The notes under the pieces are model-generated. The model was given only the letters and a program-made list of their open reading frames with translations, was not told where the DNA came from and did not search any database. The position numbers and the translations under genes are program-made. From Aquabacterium commune (lineage in GTDB: Bacteria > Pseudomonadota > Gammaproteobacteria > Burkholderiales > Burkholderiaceae_C), in the NCBI RefSeq assembly GCF_004362855.1, contig NZ_SNXW01000004.1:186001-250000 (forward strand): 64,000 bases of DNA, in the 5' to 3' direction. Below, in pieces: positions 17,971 through 26,900 of the stretch; within the stretch, counting starts at the first letter, position 1; each line of letters starts with the position of its first letter.

Positions 17971-19496
17971 CAGTTCGCCCCTTCGGCGACCACGATGGTG
18001 GCAGCCCCTACATCACCCATCACCACGCGCGCCTGATCCAGCTCAGCGACGGATCGAACGGCGACCACCAGGCGGCCGCTCGGCTCCCGGAAGACGGCGG
18101 GCTGATAGCTCGTGCCGGGCTGATCCTTCTCTGCAGCCGGCCTCATCTTCTCCTTGGCCTTAGCGGCCAACTTTGGCGCAGTCACCAGCCAAGTGCAACG
18201 AAGCTCGTGGGCAAGGGTCGGCAGCGATGCTGTTTCCGTCGGAAGCCTGGGCCGACCAGCCTCGATCGCTGCGGCTGATTCAGCCGTCACGGCACCGAGA
18301 TCGACGTCAATCGAAGTGAGGATCTCATCGTCGACGAGCTGCTGCTGCTTCCAAAGCTTTACCTTGCCGAGGAGAGCACCGAGGAGTGGTTTCGGTTCGA
18401 GGCGCCAAGGCGCAGCGGCGCACCAGCCTTCGAGCCGCTCCAATATCTCGCGCGAGCGCCCATCGGACAGTCGCAGGCCCAGCTCGAAGCCATGGTCCAG
18501 CCCATCGCTCTGCAGGTTCGCCGACATCACCAACGACTGACCCGATTCGGTCCAGATCGCCTTGGCGTGCAACCAGCGAAAGCCGAGAACGGTTGCACCA
18601 GCCTTGGCCAACACCAAGAGTGCGGGCATGGACGAGGGACGGATGCGCGCCAGCACAGTGACGTCCAGGCCTTCAAGAGCTCGCGTGCAGAGCCGTTTGA
18701 CGACGGCATGATCCTCATCCCAGCCGAAGCTGCTGACCACGATGCGCGACCTGGCTCCGTCAATGAGTCGCAGTGCCTCCTCGTGTATGGCGTTGGCTTT
18801 CGCTGTGGTCGCGACAATTTGCTCCCCTGGGTCAGGGTGGGGCACCTTGCCGAGGGGGCGCGTAGCCTTGAAACGATCCTTGGGATCGATCACCTCGTGC
18901 TCCGCCGCCTCCCACATGGCCCATTTCAGGTAGCCAGTGACCTCGATCACCTCCAAAGCCGTGAGGTTGACGGCCAGTTCCTCGTTCCGCTCGAGCGCTT
19001 CGGTGGTGAGGTTCGCTGTAAGCAACAGGCCCGCAGGGCGGGTTTCCGGATCAATCACGACGACCTTCGCGTGGAAGTGAGGTGCAGACCGGAATAGCGC
19101 ATACCCACCAAGACTGGTGAGCATCGTTATGTGCTGGTCGAGAACGCGCTTGTCGAACTCGCCTTCACCCTCCTCCCGCCCAAGGCGCGCTTCCGATGCC
19201 AGCAGCACGTAGACGCGAACGCCGCGCTTTGCCGCTTCGAGGATCGCGTCTTCGACCCCTTTGTCGGCCAGCAGGAAGCTGGACATCACCGCCTTCTCGC
19301 GAGCCTGGGAAAGCAACGAGACAACGGCGTTCGCCATGTGCCGGCTCCGGCCAGACTCGAACACCGCCTGTCCTTGTTCGCCGCGCGCGTTGGCGACAGA
19401 AGGCATGGGCACCCACGCCGGCGGCAACTCACGATTCCGCTGGTCGATGGTCTCGACGAAACGCTTCTGCCAAGTGGCACTATTCCTTGTCGTCAT
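17970..19496 (-). CDS. PLD-family phosphodiesterase/nuclease with two HKD motifs
   Basis: A 508-residue protein with two phospholipase-D-type motifs. The first is HAKVVVID within PHFHAKVVVIDPE, followed by a TANLT Asn. The second is WLHAKAIWTES followed by VMSANLQSDG, where the usual Asp is Glu. Two HKD motifs in one chain form one active site, as in bacterial PLD nucleases and helicase-linked PLD proteins. The C-terminal 150 residues have no motif I know. The start at 19496 forms TGATG with the upstream stop, and its own stop overlaps the activator start the same way, so translation is coupled. It is likely the nuclease or phosphodiesterase arm of the helicase operon; the substrate is unknown. 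Confidence 0.8.
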   Translation of the reverse strand: MTTRNSATWQKRFVETIDQRNRELPPAWVPMPSVANARGEQGQAVFESGRSRHMANAVVSLLSQAREKAVMSSFLLADKGVEDAILEAAKRGVRVYVLLASEARLGREEGEGEFDKRVLDQHITMLTSLGGYALFRSAPHFHAKVVVIDPETRPAGLLLTANLTTEALERNEELAVNLTALEVIEVTGYLKWAMWEAAEHEVIDPKDRFKATRPLGKVPHPDPGEQIVATTAKANAIHEEALRLIDGARSRIVVSSFGWDEDHAVVKRLCTRALEGLDVTVLARIRPSSMPALLVLAKAGATVLGFRWLHAKAIWTESGQSLVMSANLQSDGLDHGFELGLRLSDGRSREILERLEGWCAAAPWRLEPKPLLGALLGKVKLWKQQQLVDDEILTSIDVDLGAVTAESAAAIEAGRPRLPTETASLPTLAHELRCTWLVTAPKLAAKAKEKMRPAAEKDQPGTSYQPAVFREPSGRLVVAVRSVAELDQARVVMGDVGAATIVVAEGAN

Positions 19497-20716
19497 CACA
19501 GGCTCCAGTCCTCGGCAGCAACCAAGTGCCATGTGCTCGGTGTCGGTCTATCCGTACGTTCACGCCACGCCGAATCTGCAAGCTCCTGTCTGGCCGGCGT
19601 GGAAGGATCGAACTCGGCAAACGGTTTGACCGCTTCAGCCGTCCATTTGCCGAATTGCTCCGCGGTCGCGTAGTCCTGCACACGCGCTCGAAGGCGCCAC
19701 TCCGCCCAGCGCGCTGCATCCTGGTGGGAGCTTGCTCGCAGCGCGATCCCCTCGACCGTCGTCGCGTCGAAGGTTCCAAGTGACTCGATGTCGGGTCGCT
19801 TGAAATGGACCCCTCGGACGAGAGATTCGCGCTCACCGGAAATCGTCAAGTCAAAGCCAACCCTCAGCGCAACTGCCGAGCCGTCCCATTGCGGCCACAG
19901 TCCCTCGGCCTGCATCAGCTGCATCCAGACTGCATCGACAGGGATCTCGGGCGCATTGGCGACAGCATTGACGCGTGAGCCTCCCAGGGTGCCGTCGATC
20001 CTCAGGCGACCACCAGTGACATCCCATGTCGCCCGCAGCGTCGTCTCAGCATCGACCATCTCGCCCTCGGGCTCGAGCTGGTCGATACGCAGTGATACGC
20101 CACCAACCAACGGTGTCGTGATCACGCCCACCGCGTCCCGCACCCACCGCGGCAGTTTCTCGAAGCAACGCTTTGGCGCCTTGTCGCGCTCCTCGCCCCA
20201 AACTTCGTCATAGGCAGTCGACTCTTGCCATGGCTCAACGCGGAGGATGACGGCGTTGAGCAGTGGATCTTTGCTGACCCACACGGTCCAGGTGCCATGC
20301 TCCGGGACGAAGATCTGCTTCGTTTCCAGTGCTGTGCTTCCGGAATCGGTCAAGTGGTACTGGCGGTTCTCCTGCTCGAGAAGCCGATACTGCTCTGCGA
20401 CATGCAGCAGCCGCTGGGCAATGACCTGGCGTGAACCGGACTCGAAAAGCAGATGCTCAGCAATGTCCCTCGCATCGGTCTGTCCGCGCTCACGCGCTCG
20501 CAGTAGAACCGGCAGCAGTTCGTTACGCTTGGCCGCCTTCGCGACCTGGCCAATCACGCGCCAACACTCAACCTGGATCTCCCGGGTCAAGCGGATGGCA
20601 CCAGCAGCACCTGTGGCTGCTGGCTGGGTTGATCGAGCTGCACGTTGCTCCGAAGGGGCCGTCGCCGGTGCTGCTTTCAATAGCTTGCCGATGTCGGCTA
20701 GGCCGTTAACTCGCAT
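19496..20716 (-). CDS. Winged-helix protein of unknown function in helicase-PLD operon
   Basis: A 406-residue protein. Residues about 45-135 form a predicted winged helix (ELLPVLLRARERG, DARDIAEHLLF, then RLLHVAEQYRLLEQ and a YHLTDSGSTAL wing). The remaining 270 residues are strand-rich with several Trp residues and have no motif I recognise. GGAGG lies 5-6 nt before the ATG at 20716, inside the helicase 3' end, and the overlap is 11 nt. Its fixed place between helicase and PLD genes suggests a subunit that recognises DNA or RNA, or links the two enzymes. This is inference from position. Confidence 0.65.
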   Translation of the reverse strand: MRVNGLADIGKLLKAAPATAPSEQRAARSTQPAATGAAGAIRLTREIQVECWRVIGQVAKAAKRNELLPVLLRARERGQTDARDIAEHLLFESGSRQVIAQRLLHVAEQYRLLEQENRQYHLTDSGSTALETKQIFVPEHGTWTVWVSKDPLLNAVILRVEPWQESTAYDEVWGEERDKAPKRCFEKLPRWVRDAVGVITTPLVGGVSLRIDQLEPEGEMVDAETTLRATWDVTGGRLRIDGTLGGSRVNAVANAPEIPVDAVWMQLMQAEGLWPQWDGSAVALRVGFDLTISGERESLVRGVHFKRPDIESLGTFDATTVEGIALRASSHQDAARWAEWRLRARVQDYATAEQFGKWTAEAVKPFAEFDPSTPARQELADSAWRERTDRPTPSTWHLVAAEDWSL

Positions 20717-23324
20717 GAGTTCCTCCAGCTTTCTTGATCTGTGCGTCCCAAACCTCTTGTTCGGCGAACACGCCCAGCACGGAAGGTTGGGCTCTTTTCA
20801 TGGCGTGACGATCTCCGACGACGATGCGCTGATACCGTGCCCGGGTGAGCGCGACATTCAGTCGGTTCGGGGTTTCGAGAAAGCTCGTTGGCCGGGCGCT
20901 TGCAAAGGAGAGGATCACCAAGTCGGCCTCGTGGCCCTGGAAGCGGTCCACCGTACAAAGTTCAATCGTCAGATGCGACTTGGCCTTCGGGCCTCGCGTG
21001 AAATGCCGCATGCCACTCCCATGCTGCGTCCAGCGCCGAAGGTGACTTCGGATCTCACGCTCCTGACCGCGGTAAAAGGTCAGAACTGCAGCCTCCCATG
21101 GCTGTCCGTCACGTCGAGGGTTTTGTGCGGCCCATGTGTCGAAGGCCTTCAGCTCGTCGATGACCGCGGTGGCTTCGGCTGAGTTCGAATTGAAGCGGCC
21201 GTTGAAACTGCCCCGAACGTCCAGCCAGACAGCCCTGTGCGCGTGGCGACGAAAGCTCCAGGCACGTTCGTCCGCCATATGCTCTGGGGTAAAGAGAGCC
21301 TCGCCGGCATAGATGTGCTCGTGCGGGAATGCTGCAATCTCAGGATGCATGCGGTGCTGCGTGCTGAGAAGCACATGGCGCAGCCGGAGCGCTGACGCCG
21401 GCAGTCCGTCTGAGAGCGCAGTTGGCTTTTTCCCTTGCGGGTCACGCTCAAATCCTTGCCGGAGCGATTCGAGAATGGACGGCAGTGCGACTCGTCGGAC
21501 ACGGTCGATCTCGCCCCAGACCCGCTCTGTGTCTGCACCTGTATCGGATGCCGGCAGCAGCTGTTCAATCTGATTCCGGAGCCTGTGACTTGTCGAACGG
21601 CGCTTTCCCTCACCGGGCTCGATCTCGTGCGCGAATCGCTGCTCGTACAGACGGGCGATGCGCCAGGCGATCTCGGCGGCCCACTCTGGTTGCTCTTCGC
21701 GTTCACGCCCTGAAATTCGCAACCATGCATCGGCCCTGCGCCGGAGAGTGGCCAGGCCATCGCCGGCGTGCCGCACCGTGGCGACATCGAGGGGTAGCTC
21801 CTCTATTCGGCGCTCGAGATGGGTAGCTGCTCCGGCGACCACGGCAGCGCTCCATATCGCGGCATCGTTGCTGGCGTCCGCAAGCACAACACCACGAGCG
21901 GCGGCCTGCGCGGCATACACACCCATCGCTTTCGCTTCATTGATGGATACGACGGCAACTCGCCGCTTCCGTGGGTCCTCTTGGCTCGCCATGAAGACAT
22001 CAATGCAGGCATTCCGGGTGTGCTCGTCGCCGAGGCATGCCTCGACATTGACGGCCATCGCGGCATCGTCGACGTAGGGCGACAGCTGCTTCGGGTCCCC
22101 GACGACCACCCACCGCTTAGCGAGCAGCGCAGGAACCAAGAATTCCTGGAAGGTCGTCTTGGACGCTTCGTCGACGATCAAGACATCGAAGTTCGCGGCC
22201 GCGTGTCCGCTGGCCTTGATGTCGGGGTGCTGCAGGATGCCGATGGTAGTCCCACAGACCAAATTGGCCGCGTCGAGCACCATGCGTTCGATGGCGGTCG
22301 GGCCGTTCCTGAGCTCCTCCAACAGGGCTTGTTGGGAATCGCTCAGGCCTCGGCGACCGTCGAGGTGCCTGAGCAGACGCTCGCGTTCGGTCTTCACGAA
22401 GCGCTCGAGCTGCCAGGGGGCAGCCTTCTCGGAGACGTTTCTCCGCTCACCGATTCGGACCGGGATGACCAAATCACGGTGCAGGTTGCGCTCATCCATC
22501 AGCCGCTCGAGCACGTTGTCGACGGCGACGTGGGTGGATGCGCAAAGTAGCGCGCGCTTGCCCTGCCTGGCGAGCTGCAACACCAGCTCGCAGATGGCAG
22601 TGGTCTTGCCCGATCCTGGGGGCCCCTCCAAAAGCACGAAGTCAGGCGTCGCTAGGGCGATTTGGACGAAGCGGCGTTGCTCGTCTGTACCCGGGCGCAT
22701 CTCATCCGTCAGCACCATCCATCCATCGCTCTCAATCCTGGCTGGCTCGAATGACGGCCACCGAGCGTGCTCCGTCGATTCCGTTAAGCGCAGCAGCGGC
22801 CGATGCGACGGCAGGGGCGCGTTCTGGAGCGCCTGCAACGCCTGAGCCTGCCGCAGCAGGGTGAGTGTGTTCGGGCGTAAGAGCAGCTCTTCGCCCTTGG
22901 GTCGGCGATCGACCAAGAGCTGGGATGTCTCGGGGTCCCGATCGAGCACATTGAGTCTACGGTCGTCGGCGAATTTCTTGCGGCCGGTGCTGCGGCGGTC
23001 AGCCGATGCGTCCGGGTCATCGGCGATCCTCTCGAACACGTCACGGACGTTTTCGTCCATGAACGCGCGGAACGTGGACTCTGGCTCGTTTGGACGGTCC
23101 CTGGGTTCCTCGAGCTGGATCCAGAAGCCGCGCGGGCTGCCGGTCTGATCATCGTCAGGCGGTGTTCCGGCCTTCCACGCGAGCCGCTTCACGGCGGCGT
23201 CGCCCTCCATGTAGTCCTTCGTCCGTCGGAGGAAGTCATGGAACGTCTTCAGGCCGTAGAAGGCGTTCTTGAGGAGGATGTCCGGTCGAGCGACATCCAG
23301 GTTGTTGTAATGAAGTAGCGCCAT
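20706..23324 (-). CDS. Upf1/DNA2-like superfamily 1 helicase
   Basis: An 872-residue SF1B helicase. Motif I is EGPPGSGKTT at about residue 228-237, motif Ia STHVAVDNV, motif II VDEAS near 382, motif III GDPKQLSP, motif IV TFYRGQE, motif V VDRFQGHEADLV near 793 and motif VI NVALTRAR. This order and spacing match Upf1-like RNA/DNA helicases. The N-terminal 225 residues carry no known motif. The ATG at 23324 is chosen over one at 23336 because GAGAGG lies 4 nt before it. A sigma-54 promoter at 23372-23387 places transcription start about 36 nt upstream. It is the first gene of a four-gene operon with a PLD nuclease, as in Mokosh-type helicase/PLD defence, but without a kinase domain. Confidence 0.85.
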   Translation of the reverse strand: MALLHYNNLDVARPDILLKNAFYGLKTFHDFLRRTKDYMEGDAAVKRLAWKAGTPPDDDQTGSPRGFWIQLEEPRDRPNEPESTFRAFMDENVRDVFERIADDPDASADRRSTGRKKFADDRRLNVLDRDPETSQLLVDRRPKGEELLLRPNTLTLLRQAQALQALQNAPLPSHRPLLRLTESTEHARWPSFEPARIESDGWMVLTDEMRPGTDEQRRFVQIALATPDFVLLEGPPGSGKTTAICELVLQLARQGKRALLCASTHVAVDNVLERLMDERNLHRDLVIPVRIGERRNVSEKAAPWQLERFVKTERERLLRHLDGRRGLSDSQQALLEELRNGPTAIERMVLDAANLVCGTTIGILQHPDIKASGHAAANFDVLIVDEASKTTFQEFLVPALLAKRWVVVGDPKQLSPYVDDAAMAVNVEACLGDEHTRNACIDVFMASQEDPRKRRVAVVSINEAKAMGVYAAQAAARGVVLADASNDAAIWSAAVVAGAATHLERRIEELPLDVATVRHAGDGLATLRRRADAWLRISGREREEQPEWAAEIAWRIARLYEQRFAHEIEPGEGKRRSTSHRLRNQIEQLLPASDTGADTERVWGEIDRVRRVALPSILESLRQGFERDPQGKKPTALSDGLPASALRLRHVLLSTQHRMHPEIAAFPHEHIYAGEALFTPEHMADERAWSFRRHAHRAVWLDVRGSFNGRFNSNSAEATAVIDELKAFDTWAAQNPRRDGQPWEAAVLTFYRGQEREIRSHLRRWTQHGSGMRHFTRGPKAKSHLTIELCTVDRFQGHEADLVILSFASARPTSFLETPNRLNVALTRARYQRIVVGDRHAMKRAQPSVLGVFAEQEVWDAQIKKAGGTHAS

Positions 23325-23371
23325 TGAACCTCTCATGCAACTTTGCGACCAAAGTGACCGCCATCAACATT

Positions 23372-23387
23372 TGCAAGAGTGGCGCCA
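23372..23387 (-). promoter_or_regulatory. Sigma-54 (-24/-12) promoter of the helicase-PLD operon
   Basis: On the - strand the sequence is TGGCGCCACTCTTGCA, against the consensus TGGCACGNNNNTTGCA. The invariant GG (23385-23386) and GC (23373-23374) are exactly 10 nt apart. Transcription should start near 23361, about 36 nt before the helicase ATG at 23324. The operon encodes its own sigma-54 activator as its last gene. Confidence 0.8.
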
Positions 23388-23979
23388 GCCAGCCACGATG
23401 ACCTAACTGCCTATCAATAATACATTTTTCTGTCTATGGACTTCTATCACTAGGGTGTTTTCGCCCCCCTTCAGGTGAATACGCCCGCCGAAAGAAGAAG
23501 TGCCGGATTGGTTAGGCATATCATTGCGGTGAAGCAGCGAACGCTTGGACGCCCCTCTACTAGCGGCTCTGACCAGCACGAAGCACTCAAAACAATCAGT
23601 GCGTGCTGTGCAGCGACCGCTACTGCTTAGGTGACACGGTAGACGCCGGTCGAACCGAGAGTACGGGAGCTCCCGCTGGGCGAGGTGCTGCCGTCACGCG
23701 ACATGACGACACTTGAATGTCTGCTGCGTGTTGCATGGGCCGTTCAGAAGCTACAGCTTCAGTGACCGAGTACAGCCTTGACCAGCCCCTGGTAAACGAG
23801 CGGCTCTTCTGCAGCGGGTGCTGACGGTGAGCTCCGGCGGTCGTGCTCACGCTGAGTGCCACCAAGCAGTCGTTGGACCCCGCTTCAGACGCTGGGTCGA
23901 ACGGCAGCAGTACGAGGTACTGCCGCCATCAAACCTCTACGAGGCAGTCCGGACCTCGGGTTCGCTGCCATCGGTCGGC
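23388..23979. other. Intergenic region upstream of sigma-54 promoter
   Basis: About 590 nt without a convincing gene. The first 60 nt upstream of the promoter (about 23405-23460) are AT-rich, which suits DNA bending or activator binding; no clear repeated activator site was identified by eye. A 7-bp stem GCAGTAC-GAG-GTACTGC lies at 23907-23923, just downstream of the STAND gene stop, but has no T-tract. Confidence 0.4.
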
Positions 23980-26900
23980 CTAGGCGGTCGAGGGCGAGCC
24001 TGCCGCGGTCCCTGAAGCGGCACCGGAGCTTGCTGCACGCTTGGTCTTGCGAGCCGCCTTCCTGGCGTCCTTGACTGCCCTCGGAGCGGCCTTGGTGCGA
24101 ACCAAAGTGCCATCAGCCTTGAGGGGCTCGGTCGCGTCGATGCCGATGACCCGAAGGCGCAGCTCCGGCCGCTCCGCTTGCAGTTGGAGCGCATCCGAGC
24201 GCAGCAGCTCGAGGAGTGCATCGAAGTCCGGCGGGGCTCCTTTGCTGGACGTCTGCTTCAAGACCACGAAGAAGCCCACCGTGGTGTTGCGCTCGCGCAT
24301 GTAGAGGCCAACAAGCTGGTTGCGAAGCGAGTCCCGATACTCGTCCACTGTCCAGCCGCCTCCGGTGACCTTGAGCTCGAGGGTAACCTTCCAGCCGTTC
24401 GCCGCGTCTGAGACAGAAATGTCTCGGCGAGCGTCGTCGGCACCTTGTGGCTCGCGGAAGACGGAGTACCGCTTGCGGCCGACGATCGCCAACTGCCCAG
24501 CAAGGTAGAGCTGAAACTCGTCCTCCATGGCCTTGATCGCACCAGCCTCAACGTCCTGGAAGTTGGTTGACAGGAACCTGCGCGGACTGAACTCACCGAC
24601 CTCCACAACTTCCTTCACGTCCAGGATGTCGTTCTCCACGCGCTGTGCAAACTCCTCCAAGCTGCCAGGCGCGGCCTGAAGGGTGCGCTCGAACTCAAGG
24701 TACTCGGCCTCGGTCATCGGGCGCGACCGACGGGCCATGCCCTCGGCGGTCTGCTGTAGCAGATGGAGATAGTAGTTGCGTTCCTGGTCGGACTCGGCGG
24801 ACGCCCAGAGGTCCTTAATGGCGACGTAGCCGGCAGTGCTTTGTGTGGCCGCAAGCAAGCCAGGTATGCGGTCGCGCGTCCGTTGAGCACGCTCACGTTC
24901 GTTGACGACATAGACTTTGTACGCCTCGCGTTCCCTGTCTCCCTCTCGCGGTACGACCCGCACGAGCTCGAGGTATAGCTGCTTGAGCGCGTGCACGGCA
25001 GACGGACTCTTCTTCGAGAGTTCCAGCAACTTCGGTCCGCGGCCATCCTCGAGGGTTGTGGCGACAGCAGCGATGAGCGCATCGGCCGCGTCGGCGTCGT
25101 TTGCGCGGGCAGCCTGAACCGCATCGAGGAACGCCGTTGAATCAACAGCCATCCAGTTTACCGACCAGATGGCAGCAAGAGGACCGCGAGGGTCTGCCAA
25201 GACTCGCTTGCGGGCTTCAAAGCCGAAGACCGCCGAGGACACGAGGCCCTGCTGAACAATCAAGGACAGCACGGCGTCCGTCTGATACTGGTCCAAGTCG
25301 CCACCGCATACTGCAGACCAAGCTAGGTCGGCCAGTCCCTTCTGGACGACTGCAGGCGCCTCCTCGAGCAACGTCAGCACCTTGGCCGCTCGCTCTTGTG
25401 ACACCGCTCCTTTGCCGGCCTGCCGGAGGGTCCGCCTGAAGAACTTGACGGACTGTGCATAGTCGGAGGCGACCAGACGCCAGTACCACTTCGGGACGCC
25501 GTTGAGTTCATACAGACCGTAGTCCAAGGCTCGCTGTAGCTCCGCCTTGTTCGCGGGGAGGTGCTCCGTTGCTGCGGTGAACTCGAGGTGCAAGCCTTGG
25601 AGGGCGGCAATCGTCAACCAGTAGGTACTTCGTGGGTTGCTTTCGTCTCGACGGGGTGCCTCGTTCCGCCACAGTGCCTTCAGGCCCTGTTCGACAGCCG
25701 CGGTCAGCGCTTCGCCGTAGGCCTTGCGAACCTCGGTCAGGTCAACGTCTCCGTAGCGCGACAGGCCACTCGTCGATGAAAGCACCTGAGCGAACCAGGC
25801 AAGTGCGTTCGTGTCAGCTCCCGCCTTGATGCCGGACTTGCGCCTCGTGAGGTCCTTTCGAGCCTTATCGCTGACAGGTACGGTCCTCTTCAGCTTTGGG
25901 GCAGTTGCCGTCTGCTTCGAACCTCGCTGAAGGGCTGCTTCATGCTGCTCGATCGCGCTGACGAAGTGCGTCGACTTGGCGGCCCGCGCTTCCTCCAAAG
26001 TCGGCATGAAGACACCCCGTCCACCATACAGAACACGCCATGCGGCTGCTAGGTCCAAAGGCTTGTCGACACGAAAGAACTCCCGAACCACTGCGGTCCG
26101 CATATCACTCGGCGCCTGAAGTGACTCTCGAAGTTCGTCTAGGTCGATGAACGTCGAGTATTCCCTGTCCAGCACCCGACTCTTAAACTTGACAATGAGC
26201 ACAGCAGTGGACCTTCTGCTCGCTGCGGAGTGCTTGCGCCCGGCCAGTTCGCCGAGCAGCTCTGCGACCACTTCGGCCAGCCACTTCACTTCATGAAGGG
26301 CTTCGTGGATGGAGTCATCCGGGTTCGACGGCAATGCAGCGAGGACTGCGTCCAGCAACAGGGAGGTCAGCTCGCACAAGTCGTCTGTCTTGGCACCTGG
26401 AGCAACGTCACTCTTGAGGCTGTAGCTCAGCCACTGTTGTCCGTTGCAGTTGGACATTGAGCCGCGAACAAGCTTGGCGATGTCCTTGGCGTCAAAGACG
26501 CTCCAAGCACTACTGCTGAGCAGCAGGCGCAAGCTCCTGCCGGAGAGGTCAGTGGCCTTGAGTGCGGCGCTGCGCAGCTTCCTCTTGTCAGCAGCCGTGC
26601 CGACCTCGAGAACGTACTCGAGCAAGTCCGCATCCTTGAGGATCTGGTGGTAATCCTGGCCAGCCGCTTTGAACGCGTCGGCAAGTAGCACTGACGAACG
26701 CGCGGTTCGCGCAATCTCGAGCAACAACTCGCGGACGTCTTCGTTCGCACTGTGCTCCGCGTACAGCTTCGGAAAGTTTGGCAGCAACGAAGGGGCGCCG
26801 GCTTGCCAGTAGTTCTCTGACGTTAGCGTGTAGGCTCCTCGACCGATTCGCTCGCCGCTGCCGATTCTTGAGAGGGCGGCCCTGAGCGCGCGCTCGGCAT

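Noticed and set aside
16492..23387. Known Mokosh defence system
   Set aside because: It shares helicase and PLD parts, but there is no kinase domain and no helicase-PLD fusion, and it has a winged-helix protein and a sigma-54 activator in addition.
23907..23923. Hairpin GCAGTAC-GAG-GTACTGC as terminator of the STAND gene
   Set aside because: Only 7 bp of stem and no T-tract; too weak to call.
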